A stretch of 64,000 bases of DNA from RPQJ01 sp963778185 (GTDB lineage Bacteria > Pseudomonadota > Gammaproteobacteria > Steroidobacterales > Steroidobacteraceae). Shown here piece after piece: positions 16,095-26,206 of this stretch; within the stretch, counting starts at the first letter, position 1; each line of letters starts with the position of its first letter. The DNA lies in NCBI GenBank assembly GCA_963778185.1, contig CAVZTF010000003.1, positions 1,426,001 through 1,490,000 of the forward strand. Direction: 5' to 3'. The notes under the pieces are model-generated. The model searched no databases and was not told the origin of the DNA. It was given only the letters and a program-made list of their open reading frames with translations. Made by a program: the position numbers and the translations under genes.

Positions 16095-16847
16095 TCAGGT
16101 CGCCGGCATCGGCAGGCGCGAATCCACGGAGAACTGCGACAACGGGAAGGCCCTCGGGCCCGCGACCCCGCGTGCGTAGAAGCTGACCGCCTCCGCGCGC
16201 GTTTCGCAGAGCCACTCCTCCTTGAAAGTCGGGCGCGGCTGCGCGAAGGCTTTCGGCGAGTACAAGGCAACGTTGAGTCCAGCTTCCGCGTCGCGCGCGG
16301 AGACGTACTCGACGGCGTCCGCACCGGCATCGCGCAATGCCCGCCCAAGGGCCTGCGTCGCCCCGTAGTCGCCCCGACTCGTGAGCTCGCTGCGGTACGC
16401 ATCGAAGGGCGGCAGGTGCAGCGCAAATGCGCGGCGTGCGCGGACGTGCGCGCCAAACAACGTGTGCTGCGTGCGCAGGGGCGCCGCAGGCGGCTCGCTC
16501 ATGCCTTCCCAGAACACGAAACGGTAGTACGCGGACTCGGCGAGGACGGTGGTCAGCGTTCGCGCACCGTAGAAGAGGCTCGGCTCGTGACGACCGCCGA
16601 ATCGCGATCCGTACCGCAGCGGTGGATAACGAAACGGGGTGGCGAGCAGGTAATCGAGCTTTGCGGCGGACGCCGGCACGGCGGGCTTGCTGGCCTCGAG
16701 CATCGATTCGAGCAGTTCCTGCTCGGCGAGCGTCGCAACCAGCCGGTTGGTCGCGACCTGCTCCTGGCTCTCGACCAGGCGAAGGACCTCCCCGCCCAGG
16801 CGTCGCGGCTCAGCGACCGCGCCGCACGCCGCCCAGATGTCGGTCAT
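16095..16847 (-). CDS. RES-domain toxin (NAD+-degrading)
   Basis: This 250-residue protein has the RES-domain pattern: an Arg in RYGSRFGG, a Glu in AESAYYRF, and a Ser late in the domain. RES toxins deplete NAD+ by phosphorolysis or hydrolysis and stop growth. It is encoded directly after a MbcA/ParS/Xre antitoxin with a one-base overlap (TGATG), the standard antitoxin-first order of this family. The protein is a little longer than many RES toxins because of an N-terminal helical segment of about 60 residues, also common in the group. Confidence 0.9.
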   Translation of the reverse strand: MTDIWAACGAVAEPRRLGGEVLRLVESQEQVATNRLVATLAEQELLESMLEASKPAVPASAAKLDYLLATPFRYPPLRYGSRFGGRHEPSLFYGARTLTTVLAESAYYRFVFWEGMSEPPAAPLRTQHTLFGAHVRARRAFALHLPPFDAYRSELTSRGDYGATQALGRALRDAGADAVEYVSARDAEAGLNVALYSPKAFAQPRPTFKEEWLCETRAEAVSFYARGVAGPRAFPLSQFSVDSRLPMPAT

Positions 16848-17206
16848 CAGGGCTTGCCGCGGATTGCGTCGAGATATTCGACGACCCGGATCAGCCCCTG
16901 CACGCTGCGGACCTGCTCGGCCGGGACACCGCCGGTGTGCCGGTTTTCAGTGCGCATCCAGTGGCGCATGGCGTCCGGCTCGCCGCCCACCAGGGCGAAG
17001 AGCGCGCGATAGGCCCGGATGAGGAGCAGTGCGAGCTCGCCCGGCTTGCTCTGCGGGTCGAGCTGGCCACGGCTCAAGGCCGTGCGATCGCGGCCGATGA
17101 CCGCGCCGAGGTCAGCCTGCGTCAGGCCGAGTTCCTTGCCGGCGTTGACCAGGGCCGAAGCCAGGACCTGTCCGGGTTCCGGCCGTGTCGCGAGCTTGCT
17201 TTCCAT
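16847..17206 (-). CDS. Xre/MbcA/ParS antitoxin of the RES pair
   Basis: This 119-residue protein has an N-terminal helix-turn-helix (LGLTQADLGAVIGRDRTALSR, about 26-46) and a C-terminal toxin-binding domain (MRHWMRTENR, then GLIRVVEYLDAIRGK). This is the DUF2384 antitoxin type that neutralises RES toxins and represses its own promoter. It starts at ATG 17206. A palindrome that overlaps the predicted promoter lies just upstream. Confidence 0.9.
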   Translation of the reverse strand: MESKLATRPEPGQVLASALVNAGKELGLTQADLGAVIGRDRTALSRGQLDPQSKPGELALLLIRAYRALFALVGGEPDAMRHWMRTENRHTGGVPAEQVRSVQGLIRVVEYLDAIRGKP

Positions 17207-17217
17207 GACCCGCCCTC

Positions 17218-17260
17218 ATGTGCAATATACACATTCTATGCGGATTTGATGCAAAAGCAA
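17218..17260 (-). promoter_or_regulatory. Promoter and operator of the RES/Xre operon
   Basis: On the minus strand TTGCTT (17260-17255) and TAGAAT (17238-17233) are separated by 16 bases and resemble -35 and -10 boxes. The palindrome ATGTG-N7-CACAT (17218-17234) covers the end of the -10 box and the expected start site. Its place fits binding by the Xre antitoxin and self-repression. The composition is clearly AT-richer than around it. Confidence 0.5.
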
Positions 17261-17264
17261 CAAA

Positions 17265-18971
17265 TCAGGCCCGGGCTTTCTTCGCCTCGGCCTCGACCAC
17301 GCGGTTGATGTTCCACTGCTGGGCGATCGAGAGCAGCGTGTTCGTCAGCCAGTAGAGCACCAGGCCCGACGGGAACCACGCCATCATCACGGTCATGATC
17401 ACCGGCATGAAGGCGAAAATTTTCGCCTGCATCGGGTCGGGTGGCGCCGGGTTCAGCTTGAACTGCCCGAACATCGCCACGCCCATCAGGATCGGCAGCA
17501 CGAAGAACGGATCCTTGGAGGACAGGTCCTGGATCCAGCCCATGAAGGGCGCCTGGCGCATCTCGACGCTCTCGAGCAGCACCCAGTAGAACGCGAGGAA
17601 CACCGGGATCTGCACCAGGATCGGCAGGCAGCCGGCGACCGGGTTGATCTTCTCGCGCTTGTAGAGCTCCATCATCTGCTTCGCGAGCTGCTCGCGGTCG
17701 TCCTTGTAGCGCTCCTGGATGCTCTTGATGCGCGGCGAGATGGTGCGCATCTTGGCCATCGAGCGGCCGCTCGTTTCCGTGAGCTTGTAGAACAGCAGCT
17801 TCAGCAGGACCGTGACGACGATGATCGTCCAGCCCCAGTTGCCGATGAAGCCGTGCACCTTCTCCATCAGCCAGAAGAGCGGCTCCGCGAGGATCGTGAG
17901 CTTGCCGTAGTCGACCGTGCGCTCGAGCTTCGGGCCGACGGCCTTCAGCTGCTCCTGCAGCTTCGGACCCACGAACACCTTCTCGGCGAAGCGCCCGGTC
18001 GTGCCGGCCGGCACGGCCTTGAGCGGCCCGCGGTAGGTCAGCAGCCCGTGCTCGCCCTCGCGCGACAGCGTGAAGTGGTACTCCTCGCCCTTCGGCGGCA
18101 CCGCAGCGCTCACGAAGTGATGCTGCATCTCGGCCATCCAGCCGTCCGTCACGTTCTGCGCGAACTTCGAGTCCTCGTCGTCCTCGATGTCGAGCTTGCG
18201 GTACTTGGCACCGTCGTAGATGGCCGGCCCGCGATAGGCATAGCTCTCGACGTCGAACATCGAGCGCTTCTGCTGGAAGACGTGCCGCGCGATCTGCAGG
18301 TACGACGTGCCGGTCCAGCTTTCGGTCGAGCGGTTGTCCACGTCGTAGAGAATGTCGATCGCGTAGCTGCCGGACCTGAAGACGTAGGTCTTGGTGACGG
18401 TCACGCCCTGGCCGTCCGTCCACGTGAGCGGTACGCGCAGCTCGCTCGCACCCGGCGCCAGCCGGTAGTCGCTCGCGGAGCTCGCATAGGTCGCAAGGTG
18501 CGTCGGCTCGACCGCACCGTTCAGCACGCGCAGGCCGCTGCGGACGACGTGGAAGCCCGGCTCCTGCGTGTCGAACAGGCGCACCGGCGGGCTGCCCTCG
18601 CGCTTGTCGCGCGGGTATTGCGTCAGGTCCGCGCGCACCAGGTCGCCGCCCTGCAGGCTGATGTCGATGTCGAGCACGTCCGTGAGGACGCGGACGCGCG
18701 CCGACTGCGATGCCGCCGCAGGCAGAGCGGCGCCTGTCGCTTCGGGAGCCGTCGCGGCCGGAGCGGCTGCACCAGCGCCCGCTTCCGCAGCAGGCATCGC
18801 CGGCAATTGCGCGGCGTTGCCGCCATTGATCGGCGCGCCGCCGGACACAGGGACCTGCACCGCCGCCATCGGCGCGGGCGCAGCCGCACCGTAATCCCTG
18901 TTCCACTGGATGACATTCATCCAGGCGAGCAAGGCCAGGCCGATCCACAGGAAGATGCGTGGGTTATCCAT
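17265..18971 (-). CDS. yidC: Membrane protein insertase YidC
   Basis: This 568-residue insertase has the gammaproteobacterial layout: a first helix (RIFLWIGLALLAWMNVIQW), an Ala/Pro-rich linker, a large periplasmic beta-sandwich domain (about 60-330), then the conserved membrane core with five helices. Core blocks include GFIGNWGWTIIVVTVLLK, NPVAGCLPILVQIPVFLAFYWVL and LFPSGLVLYW-type WFPSGLVLYWLTNTLLS. It inserts proteins alone or with SecYEG. The start at ATG 18971 overlaps the yidD stop by eight bases. Confidence 0.97.
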   Translation of the reverse strand: MDNPRIFLWIGLALLAWMNVIQWNRDYGAAAPAPMAAVQVPVSGGAPINGGNAAQLPAMPAAEAGAGAAAPAATAPEATGAALPAAASQSARVRVLTDVLDIDISLQGGDLVRADLTQYPRDKREGSPPVRLFDTQEPGFHVVRSGLRVLNGAVEPTHLATYASSASDYRLAPGASELRVPLTWTDGQGVTVTKTYVFRSGSYAIDILYDVDNRSTESWTGTSYLQIARHVFQQKRSMFDVESYAYRGPAIYDGAKYRKLDIEDDEDSKFAQNVTDGWMAEMQHHFVSAAVPPKGEEYHFTLSREGEHGLLTYRGPLKAVPAGTTGRFAEKVFVGPKLQEQLKAVGPKLERTVDYGKLTILAEPLFWLMEKVHGFIGNWGWTIIVVTVLLKLLFYKLTETSGRSMAKMRTISPRIKSIQERYKDDREQLAKQMMELYKREKINPVAGCLPILVQIPVFLAFYWVLLESVEMRQAPFMGWIQDLSSKDPFFVLPILMGVAMFGQFKLNPAPPDPMQAKIFAFMPVIMTVMMAWFPSGLVLYWLTNTLLSIAQQWNINRVVEAEAKKARA

Positions 18972-19212
18972 GAGACGGTCGCTTGAACAGGGGCGGCAGG
19001 GAGTCGGGGACCGGATCGTACCCGCCCGGGTGCCACGGATGACACCTCGAGATGCGACGGATCGCGAGCCAGGTGCCGCGCATGGCGCCGTGGCGGCCGA
19101 TCGACTCCTGCGCGTAGCACGAACAGGTGGGATAGAAACGGCAGTTCTGCCCGAGCATCGGGCTCAGGAACCACCGGTAGAGCTGGACGAGGCCGATCAG
19201 GATTTTGCGCAT
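18964..19212 (-). CDS. yidD: Membrane protein insertion efficiency factor YidD
   Basis: This 82-residue protein carries the YidD signature: VQLYRWFLSPMLGQNCRFYPTCS with Cys at 24, 30 and 32, then HPWHPGGYDPVP. It is an amphipathic inner-face protein that helps YidC-dependent insertion. It overlaps rnpA at its start by 16 bases and yidC at its end by eight, matching the classic rpmH-rnpA-yidD-yidC order. Confidence 0.95.
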   Translation of the reverse strand: MRKILIGLVQLYRWFLSPMLGQNCRFYPTCSCYAQESIGRHGAMRGTWLAIRRISRCHPWHPGGYDPVPDSLPPLFKRPSHG

Positions 19213-19589
19213 CGAGCGGCGATCCTCGACCAGTGCGCGACGACGCTGGCCGTGATCTCGGCGTTCGTCGCCTTGCCGGCGGTGGGCCTCGCGTTCACGA
19301 CCAGGTCCACGGGCGGCAGCTCCTGCTGGCGCAGACGGAACGATTCCCGGACCACGCGCTTGATTCTATTGCGATTGACGGCATTGCCGGCGGATCTCAC
19401 CCCGACCGCGAGGCCCAGTCTCGCATGACCGAGCTCGTTCGGACGTGCGATCACCAGGAAGTAGGCGTCCGACGAGCGGATCCCCTGGCGGTGGACGGCA
19501 TCGAACTGCGGCTTGTCGGTGAGGCGGCGCTCCCGCGGCAGGCAACGAGCGGCGGGAGGCGGAACGGGGCGGGAGGGCCCGGTGGTCAG
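19197..19589 (-). CDS. rnpA: Ribonuclease P protein component
   Basis: The protein part of RNase P, which matures tRNA 5' ends. Family blocks are clear: LPRERRLTDKPQFDAVHRQG, RLGLAVGVRSAGNAVNRNRIKRVVRESFR with the RNR-basic patch, and DLVVNARPTAGKATN. The start is unusual. No ATG, GTG or TTG occurs in frame between the rpmH start and the conserved region. The best site is CTG at 19589-19587, which overlaps the rpmH stop as CTGA and gives 130 residues. A second CTG lies 18 codons later (CLPRERR). A start far upstream would overlap all of rpmH. Confidence 0.9.
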   Translation of the reverse strand: MTTGPSRPVPPPAARCLPRERRLTDKPQFDAVHRQGIRSSDAYFLVIARPNELGHARLGLAVGVRSAGNAVNRNRIKRVVRESFRLRQQELPPVDLVVNARPTAGKATNAEITASVVAHWSRIAARCAKS

Positions 19590-19720
19590 ACCGACAGACG
19601 CTTGCGGCCCTTCGCGCGGCGCCGGCTCAGCACGAGGCGGCCGCCCTTGGTGGCCATGCGCGCGCGGAAGCCGTGGGTCCTCTTGCGATGGAGGTTGCTC
19701 GGTTGATAAGTGCGCTTCAT
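19586..19720 (-). CDS. rpmH: 50S ribosomal protein L34
   Basis: This 44-residue basic protein reads MKRTYQPSNLHRKRTHGFRA at its start and ends KGRKRLSV, a standard L34. The ATG is at 19720. An eight-base-pair inverted repeat lies right before the start and includes the GGAG ribosome site. It is the first gene of the minus-strand operon running to yidC and lies divergent to dnaA. Confidence 0.97.
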   Translation of the reverse strand: MKRTYQPSNLHRKRTHGFRARMATKGGRLVLSRRRAKGRKRLSV

Positions 19721-19721
19721 G

Positions 19722-19763
19722 GCCGGCTCCGAGACACGTGCATTGGTCGTAAAAAGAGCCGGC
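19722..19763 (-). promoter_or_regulatory. Leader hairpin covering the rpmH ribosome site
   Basis: GCCGGCTC (19722-19729) and GAGCCGGC (19756-19763) are exact reverse complements. On the minus strand the second arm, which ends one base before the ATG, contains GGAG. If the stem forms in the mRNA the ribosome site would be hidden. The loop is 26 bases. Confidence 0.45.
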
Positions 19764-19839
19764 AAGGATACGCAGCCGGGCGCCAAGCGTCAACCCGAAG
19801 AGCGCTCGGCCGCGTCGGCTGGAATAGACGATTCCGAGG

Positions 19840-19868
19840 ATATCCACAGGCCCGAAAGCCGGTATACA
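19840..19868 (+). promoter_or_regulatory. dnaA: DnaA box and possible dnaA promoter
   Basis: ATATCCACA (19840-19848) matches the DnaA box consensus TTATCCACA at eight of nine places. A -10-like TATACA follows at 19863-19868. The box sits about where a -35 element would be, which fits DnaA repressing its own gene, a common arrangement. No good -35 hexamer is visible. Confidence 0.45.
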
Positions 19869-19927
19869 CTCGCGCCCCCCCATCGTTTCGACGCCTCCGC
19901 AGGCGTCCTCTGCAAGGCTCGCCGTTC

Positions 19928-21268
19928 GTGGAATTTACGCTCTGGACCCAGTGTCTGCGCCGCCTCGAGGCGGAGCTGCCGGAGCAGCATTTCAACACCT
20001 GGATTCGCCCGCTGCAGGCGGTCGAGGACGGCGGGCGCCTGCGCCTGCTCGCGCCCAACCGTTACGTCGTCGACTGGGTCAACCAGAATTGCGCCGGACG
20101 CATCGGCGAACTCGTCGAGGAACTCGTGCCCGCGCCGGCCCCGGACGTGGTGGTCGAGATCGGTTCGCGACGGCCCGGCGCCGTCGAATCGGTGCCCGCG
20201 GCCGTGCCTGAAGTGCGCGCCCGCCGCGTGCAAGCGCTGCCACAGATCGGCGGCAGGCTGAATGCGGAGTTCACCTTCGCGAGCTTCGTCGAAGGCAAGA
20301 GCAACCAGCTCGCTCGCGCGGCCGCCATGCAGGTCGCCGAGAACCCGGGCCGCGCGTACAACCCGCTGTTCATCTACGGTGGCGTCGGCCTCGGCAAGAC
20401 CCACCTCATGCACGCGATCGGCAATCACATCCGGGTTCGCAACAAGGACGCCCGGATTGCCTACGTACACTCCGAGCGCTTCGTCGGCGACATGGTGCGT
20501 GCTCTGCAGCACAACACCATCAATGAGTTCAAGACCGCTTACCGCTCCCTCGATGCGCTGCTGATCGACGACATCCAGTTCTTCGCCGGCAAGGAGCGCT
20601 CCCAGGAGGAGTTCTTCCATACCTTCAACGCGCTGCTCGAGGGGCAGCAGCAGGTCATCCTGACCTGCGATCGCTACCCGAAGGAAGTCGATGGCCTCGA
20701 GGAGCGACTGAAGTCGCGCTTCGGCTGGGGCCTCACGGTGTCCATCGAGCCTCCCGAACTCGAGACCTGCGTGGCGATCCTGATGAGCAAGGCCACCGCG
20801 AGCAACGTCGAGTTGCCGGCGGAAGTCGCCTTTTTCGTTGCCAAGCGCATCCGCTCGAATGTGCGCGAGCTCGAGGGCGCGCTGCGCAGGGTGATCGCGA
20901 ACTCGCAGTTCACCGGCCGGCCGATCACGCTCGACTTCGCGAAGGAAGCGCTCAAGGACCTGCTCGCCTTGCAGGAACGCCTCGTCACGATCGAGAACAT
21001 CCAGAAGACGGTCGCAGAGTATTTCAAGATCCGCGTTGCCGACCTGCTCTCGAAGCGCCGCAGCCGTTCCATCACGCGCCCGCGGCAGGTCGCGATGGCG
21101 CTCGCGAAGGAATTGACCAATCACAGCCTGCCGGAGATCGGCGACGCCTTCGGCGGCCGCGATCACACGACGGTGCTGCACGCGTGTCGCGTGATCAAGG
21201 AGTTGCGCGTGTCGCAAACGCGCATGAACGAGGACTATCTCAACCTGTTGAGAACTCTCGCGGGATGA
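19928..21268 (+). CDS. dnaA: Chromosomal replication initiator DnaA
   Basis: This 446-residue AAA+ protein binds DnaA boxes and opens the origin. Domain I starts at FTLWTQCLRRLEAELPEQHF. The Walker A motif GGVGLGKT is at 151-158 and Walker B LLIDDIQFF near 212. The C-terminal helix-turn-helix ends in the signature GGRDHTTVLHAC. The start is GTG at 19928, chosen because the next residues match the family N-terminus; the frame stays open further upstream without similarity. Confidence 0.97.
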   Translation: MEFTLWTQCLRRLEAELPEQHFNTWIRPLQAVEDGGRLRLLAPNRYVVDWVNQNCAGRIGELVEELVPAPAPDVVVEIGSRRPGAVESVPAAVPEVRARRVQALPQIGGRLNAEFTFASFVEGKSNQLARAAAMQVAENPGRAYNPLFIYGGVGLGKTHLMHAIGNHIRVRNKDARIAYVHSERFVGDMVRALQHNTINEFKTAYRSLDALLIDDIQFFAGKERSQEEFFHTFNALLEGQQQVILTCDRYPKEVDGLEERLKSRFGWGLTVSIEPPELETCVAILMSKATASNVELPAEVAFFVAKRIRSNVRELEGALRRVIANSQFTGRPITLDFAKEALKDLLALQERLVTIENIQKTVAEYFKIRVADLLSKRRSRSITRPRQVAMALAKELTNHSLPEIGDAFGGRDHTTVLHACRVIKELRVSQTRMNEDYLNLLRTLAG

Positions 21269-21481
21269 TGTGGCCTGCCTGTGGAGAACTCGTGGACGGC
21301 AAAGCCTCCACATTTCGTCCACAGGGTGCCGACAGGGAGCCCGCGACTTGTCGGCGGGTTTGTTGCGACGGCAAGTCGCGGCGGGCGTTGGGGAAAAAGC
21401 AGTTCTGCACAGCTTTGCGCTGTGCTAGTAATAGTAATAATAGAGAATTCATATAAAGAGATTATTTCTGGAACAGTCACG
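21269..21481 (+). other. oriC: Candidate replication origin (oriC)
   Basis: The dnaA-dnaN gap holds several DnaA-box-like nine-mers: TTCTCCACA on the minus strand (21280-21288, eight of nine), TCGTCCACA (21315-21323, seven of nine) and TTCTGCACA (21403-21411, seven of nine). Then come six consecutive TAG/TAA triplets (21426-21443), the DnaA-trio pattern, and an AT-rich tract to about 21472. Box, then trios, then AT-rich tract is the layout of a basal unwinding region. Strand polarity of coding also switches close by. Confidence 0.7.
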
Positions 21482-22582
21482 ATGAAGATCATTGCGAAGC
21501 GCGAAGCGATCCTGAGTCCGCTGCAGGCCGTCATCGGCGTGGTGGAGCGCCGCCAGACGATGCCGATCCTGGCGAACGTGCTTGTGTCGGCCAAGGGCGG
21601 TCGCCTGGCCGTCACCGCGACCGACCTGGAGGTCGAACTCGTGGCGACCTCCGAGGTGGACGTGCAGCGGAGCGGTGACGTCACCGTACCGGGGCGCAAG
21701 TTGCTGGAGATCTGCCGCGCCCTGCCCGAAGGCGTCGAGATGAACCTGACCCTCGACGGGGAGCGGCTGACCGTTCGCGCGAAGCGCAGCCGCTTCACGC
21801 TGTCGACGCTGCCAGCGTCGGAGTTCCCGACGGTTGACGAGATCAACGCCCAGCAGGTGCTGAAGGTGCCGCAGAAGGATTTCAAGCAGCTGCTCGAGAA
21901 GACGCATTTCTCGATGGCGCAGCAGGACGTGCGTTACTACTTGAACGGCATGCTGCTCGAAACTTCGGCGAAAACGCTACGATCCGTAGCGACTGATGGT
22001 CATCGTCTTGCTTTATGCGACGTTCAGTTGCCCGAAAGCGTCAAATCTGGCCAGCAGGTCATCATTCCGCGCAAGGGTGTGCTCGAGCTGCAGAGAATCC
22101 TGGGGAACGAGGACCAGGTGCTTGAGCTGGGCATTGGGAGCAATCATGTTCGCGTTCAGATAGGCGACATTCGCTTCACTTCGAAGCTTATTGACGGCAG
22201 ATTCCCGGAATATGGGCGCGTCATCCCTAACAATCCGCCGCACATCGTGTCGGCTGTACGGGAAGACCTGCGCCAGGCCTTGCAGCGGGCGGCAATATTG
22301 TCGAACGAGAAATATCGTGGCATCCGTTTCGCCGTCAAGACCAACGCGTTGACCATCCAGTCACATAATCCGGAGCAGGAAGAGGCCGAGGAAGAGGTCG
22401 AGGTCGGTTACGACGGGCCGGAACTCGAGATTGGCTTCAACGTGAATTACCTTCTCGATGCGCTGTCGGCGATCGAAGGGCCGGAGGTTCAGGTTGGCCT
22501 CACGGATGGCAACAGCAGCTGCCTCATCCGGGCAGCGGCAGATTCGGGTGCTCGATTCGTCGTGATGCCCATGCGCCTGTGA
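21482..22582 (+). CDS. dnaN: DNA polymerase III beta sliding clamp
   Basis: This 366-residue protein is exactly the usual length for a gammaproteobacterial clamp. It starts MKIIAKREAILSPLQAVIGV, has the RRQTMPILANVL block and ends VVMPMRL. It encircles DNA and tethers polymerase III. The ATG at 21482 begins the conserved sequence; the frame upstream runs into the origin and is not coding. An acidic loop (EQEEAEEEVEV, about 298-308) is a lineage feature. It follows dnaA and precedes recF by 16 bases. Confidence 0.97.
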   Translation: MKIIAKREAILSPLQAVIGVVERRQTMPILANVLVSAKGGRLAVTATDLEVELVATSEVDVQRSGDVTVPGRKLLEICRALPEGVEMNLTLDGERLTVRAKRSRFTLSTLPASEFPTVDEINAQQVLKVPQKDFKQLLEKTHFSMAQQDVRYYLNGMLLETSAKTLRSVATDGHRLALCDVQLPESVKSGQQVIIPRKGVLELQRILGNEDQVLELGIGSNHVRVQIGDIRFTSKLIDGRFPEYGRVIPNNPPHIVSAVREDLRQALQRAAILSNEKYRGIRFAVKTNALTIQSHNPEQEEAEEEVEVGYDGPELEIGFNVNYLLDALSAIEGPEVQVGLTDGNSSCLIRAAADSGARFVVMPMRL

Positions 22583-22598
22583 GGCGGCAGCGAGCTCC

Positions 22599-23672
22599 AT
22601 GAGCCTGGAGCGGCTCGGCATCGAAGATTTCCGGTGCGTCGAGCGGGCGGAGCTGCAGTTGAATGGCCGCTGTAACGTGATCAGCGGTCAGAATGCCTCG
22701 GGCAAGACGAGCCTTCTTGAGGCGATCTTTTTCCTGGGCCGCGGCCGATCCTTTCGCACTCCCCGCAAGGATTCGTTGGTTCGCCGGGGTGAAGAAGCGT
22801 TCCAGTTGACGGGGCGGGTTGCCGGTGGGGGCCACAGCCAGCCGATCGGCATGCGGGTCGGTGGCGAAGGGATCGAGGCGCGATTCGGGGGTCGACCGGT
22901 GTCGGGGCTGGCGGAGCTTGCGACGATCCTGCCGGTACAGGCCATCGATCCGGAGGTGCACCGGCTCGTTGAGGGTGGGCCTCAGGAGCGGCGCCGCTAC
23001 CTCGACTGGGGTGTGTTCCACGTGGAACCAAAGTTCGTGGGGCATTGGCGTCGATACCAGCGGGCCCTGCGGCAACGGAACGCCGCGCTCAGATCTGGCC
23101 AACCGCCGGCCGTCATACGGGCGTGGGATCCCGAACTCATCGAAGCCGGCGAGCTGGTGGCCGATCAGCGATCCCGATACGTCATGGAACTCCAACCGGC
23201 GGTGGCTGACGTAGGACAGCGCTTGCTGGGTGCTCCTGTAGAACTGCAGCTCAATCGCGGGTGGGCGCCAGAGCGGTCCCTGCAGGAAGCGTTGGAGGCC
23301 TCATGGAGCCGGGACGTTGAGCGGGGCCAGACGCATGCCGGGCCACACCGAGCGGACCTCGCCGTGCGTTTCGAAGGTCTCATGGCGAGGGACCGGGTGT
23401 CGCGTGGCCAGCAGAAACTGGCGGCCTCTTCACTCCTCCTGGGCCAGCTGAAATGCGATGCGGAGCTGGGGTCGAGCGTCGTTGGATTACTTGTGGATGA
23501 TCCTGCGGCGGAGCTCGATTCCGGCAACCTGGAGCGGCTGCTCGACGAGATCGTGAGGCTTCCGGCGCAGCTCTTCATCACGGCACTGGACCCCCAGAAC
23601 GAGGCCCTGCAGAGGCTCCCGCCCGCAGCAAGGTTCCACGTGGAACACGGCTCGGTGACCCGTCTGATATAA
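22599..23672 (+). CDS. recF: DNA replication and repair protein RecF
   Basis: This 357-residue SMC-like ATPase helps load RecA at gaps. Walker A GQNASGKT is at 30-37, the signature SRGQQKLAASSLLLGQL and Walker B LLVDDPAAELD follow. It opens LERLGIEDFRCVERAEL, as in the family. Within the dnaA-dnaN-recF-gyrB cluster it lies 16 bases after dnaN and 28 before gyrB, so co-transcription is likely. Confidence 0.96.
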   Translation: MSLERLGIEDFRCVERAELQLNGRCNVISGQNASGKTSLLEAIFFLGRGRSFRTPRKDSLVRRGEEAFQLTGRVAGGGHSQPIGMRVGGEGIEARFGGRPVSGLAELATILPVQAIDPEVHRLVEGGPQERRRYLDWGVFHVEPKFVGHWRRYQRALRQRNAALRSGQPPAVIRAWDPELIEAGELVADQRSRYVMELQPAVADVGQRLLGAPVELQLNRGWAPERSLQEALEASWSRDVERGQTHAGPHRADLAVRFEGLMARDRVSRGQQKLAASSLLLGQLKCDAELGSSVVGLLVDDPAAELDSGNLERLLDEIVRLPAQLFITALDPQNEALQRLPPAARFHVEHGSVTRLI

Positions 23673-23700
23673 TTCCGCGTCCTCTTACCCCGGGTATCCC

Positions 23701-26109
<2,409 letters not shown>

Positions 26110-26206
26110 GCCAGATTGCTAATAGCGGATCGGCACGGAGCTTTCATTTTCCTATCGTTCAGCTTTAGTTATTAAACGAAGCCGCCGCACAGCTCGCTCG
26201 CGAGGT

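Noticed and set aside
19598..19883. Thermus-like rnpA that spans rpmH
   Set aside because: The extended frame has no similarity to RnpA upstream of the conserved block and would begin in the dnaA-rpmH control region, so the CTG start is preferred, though not proven.
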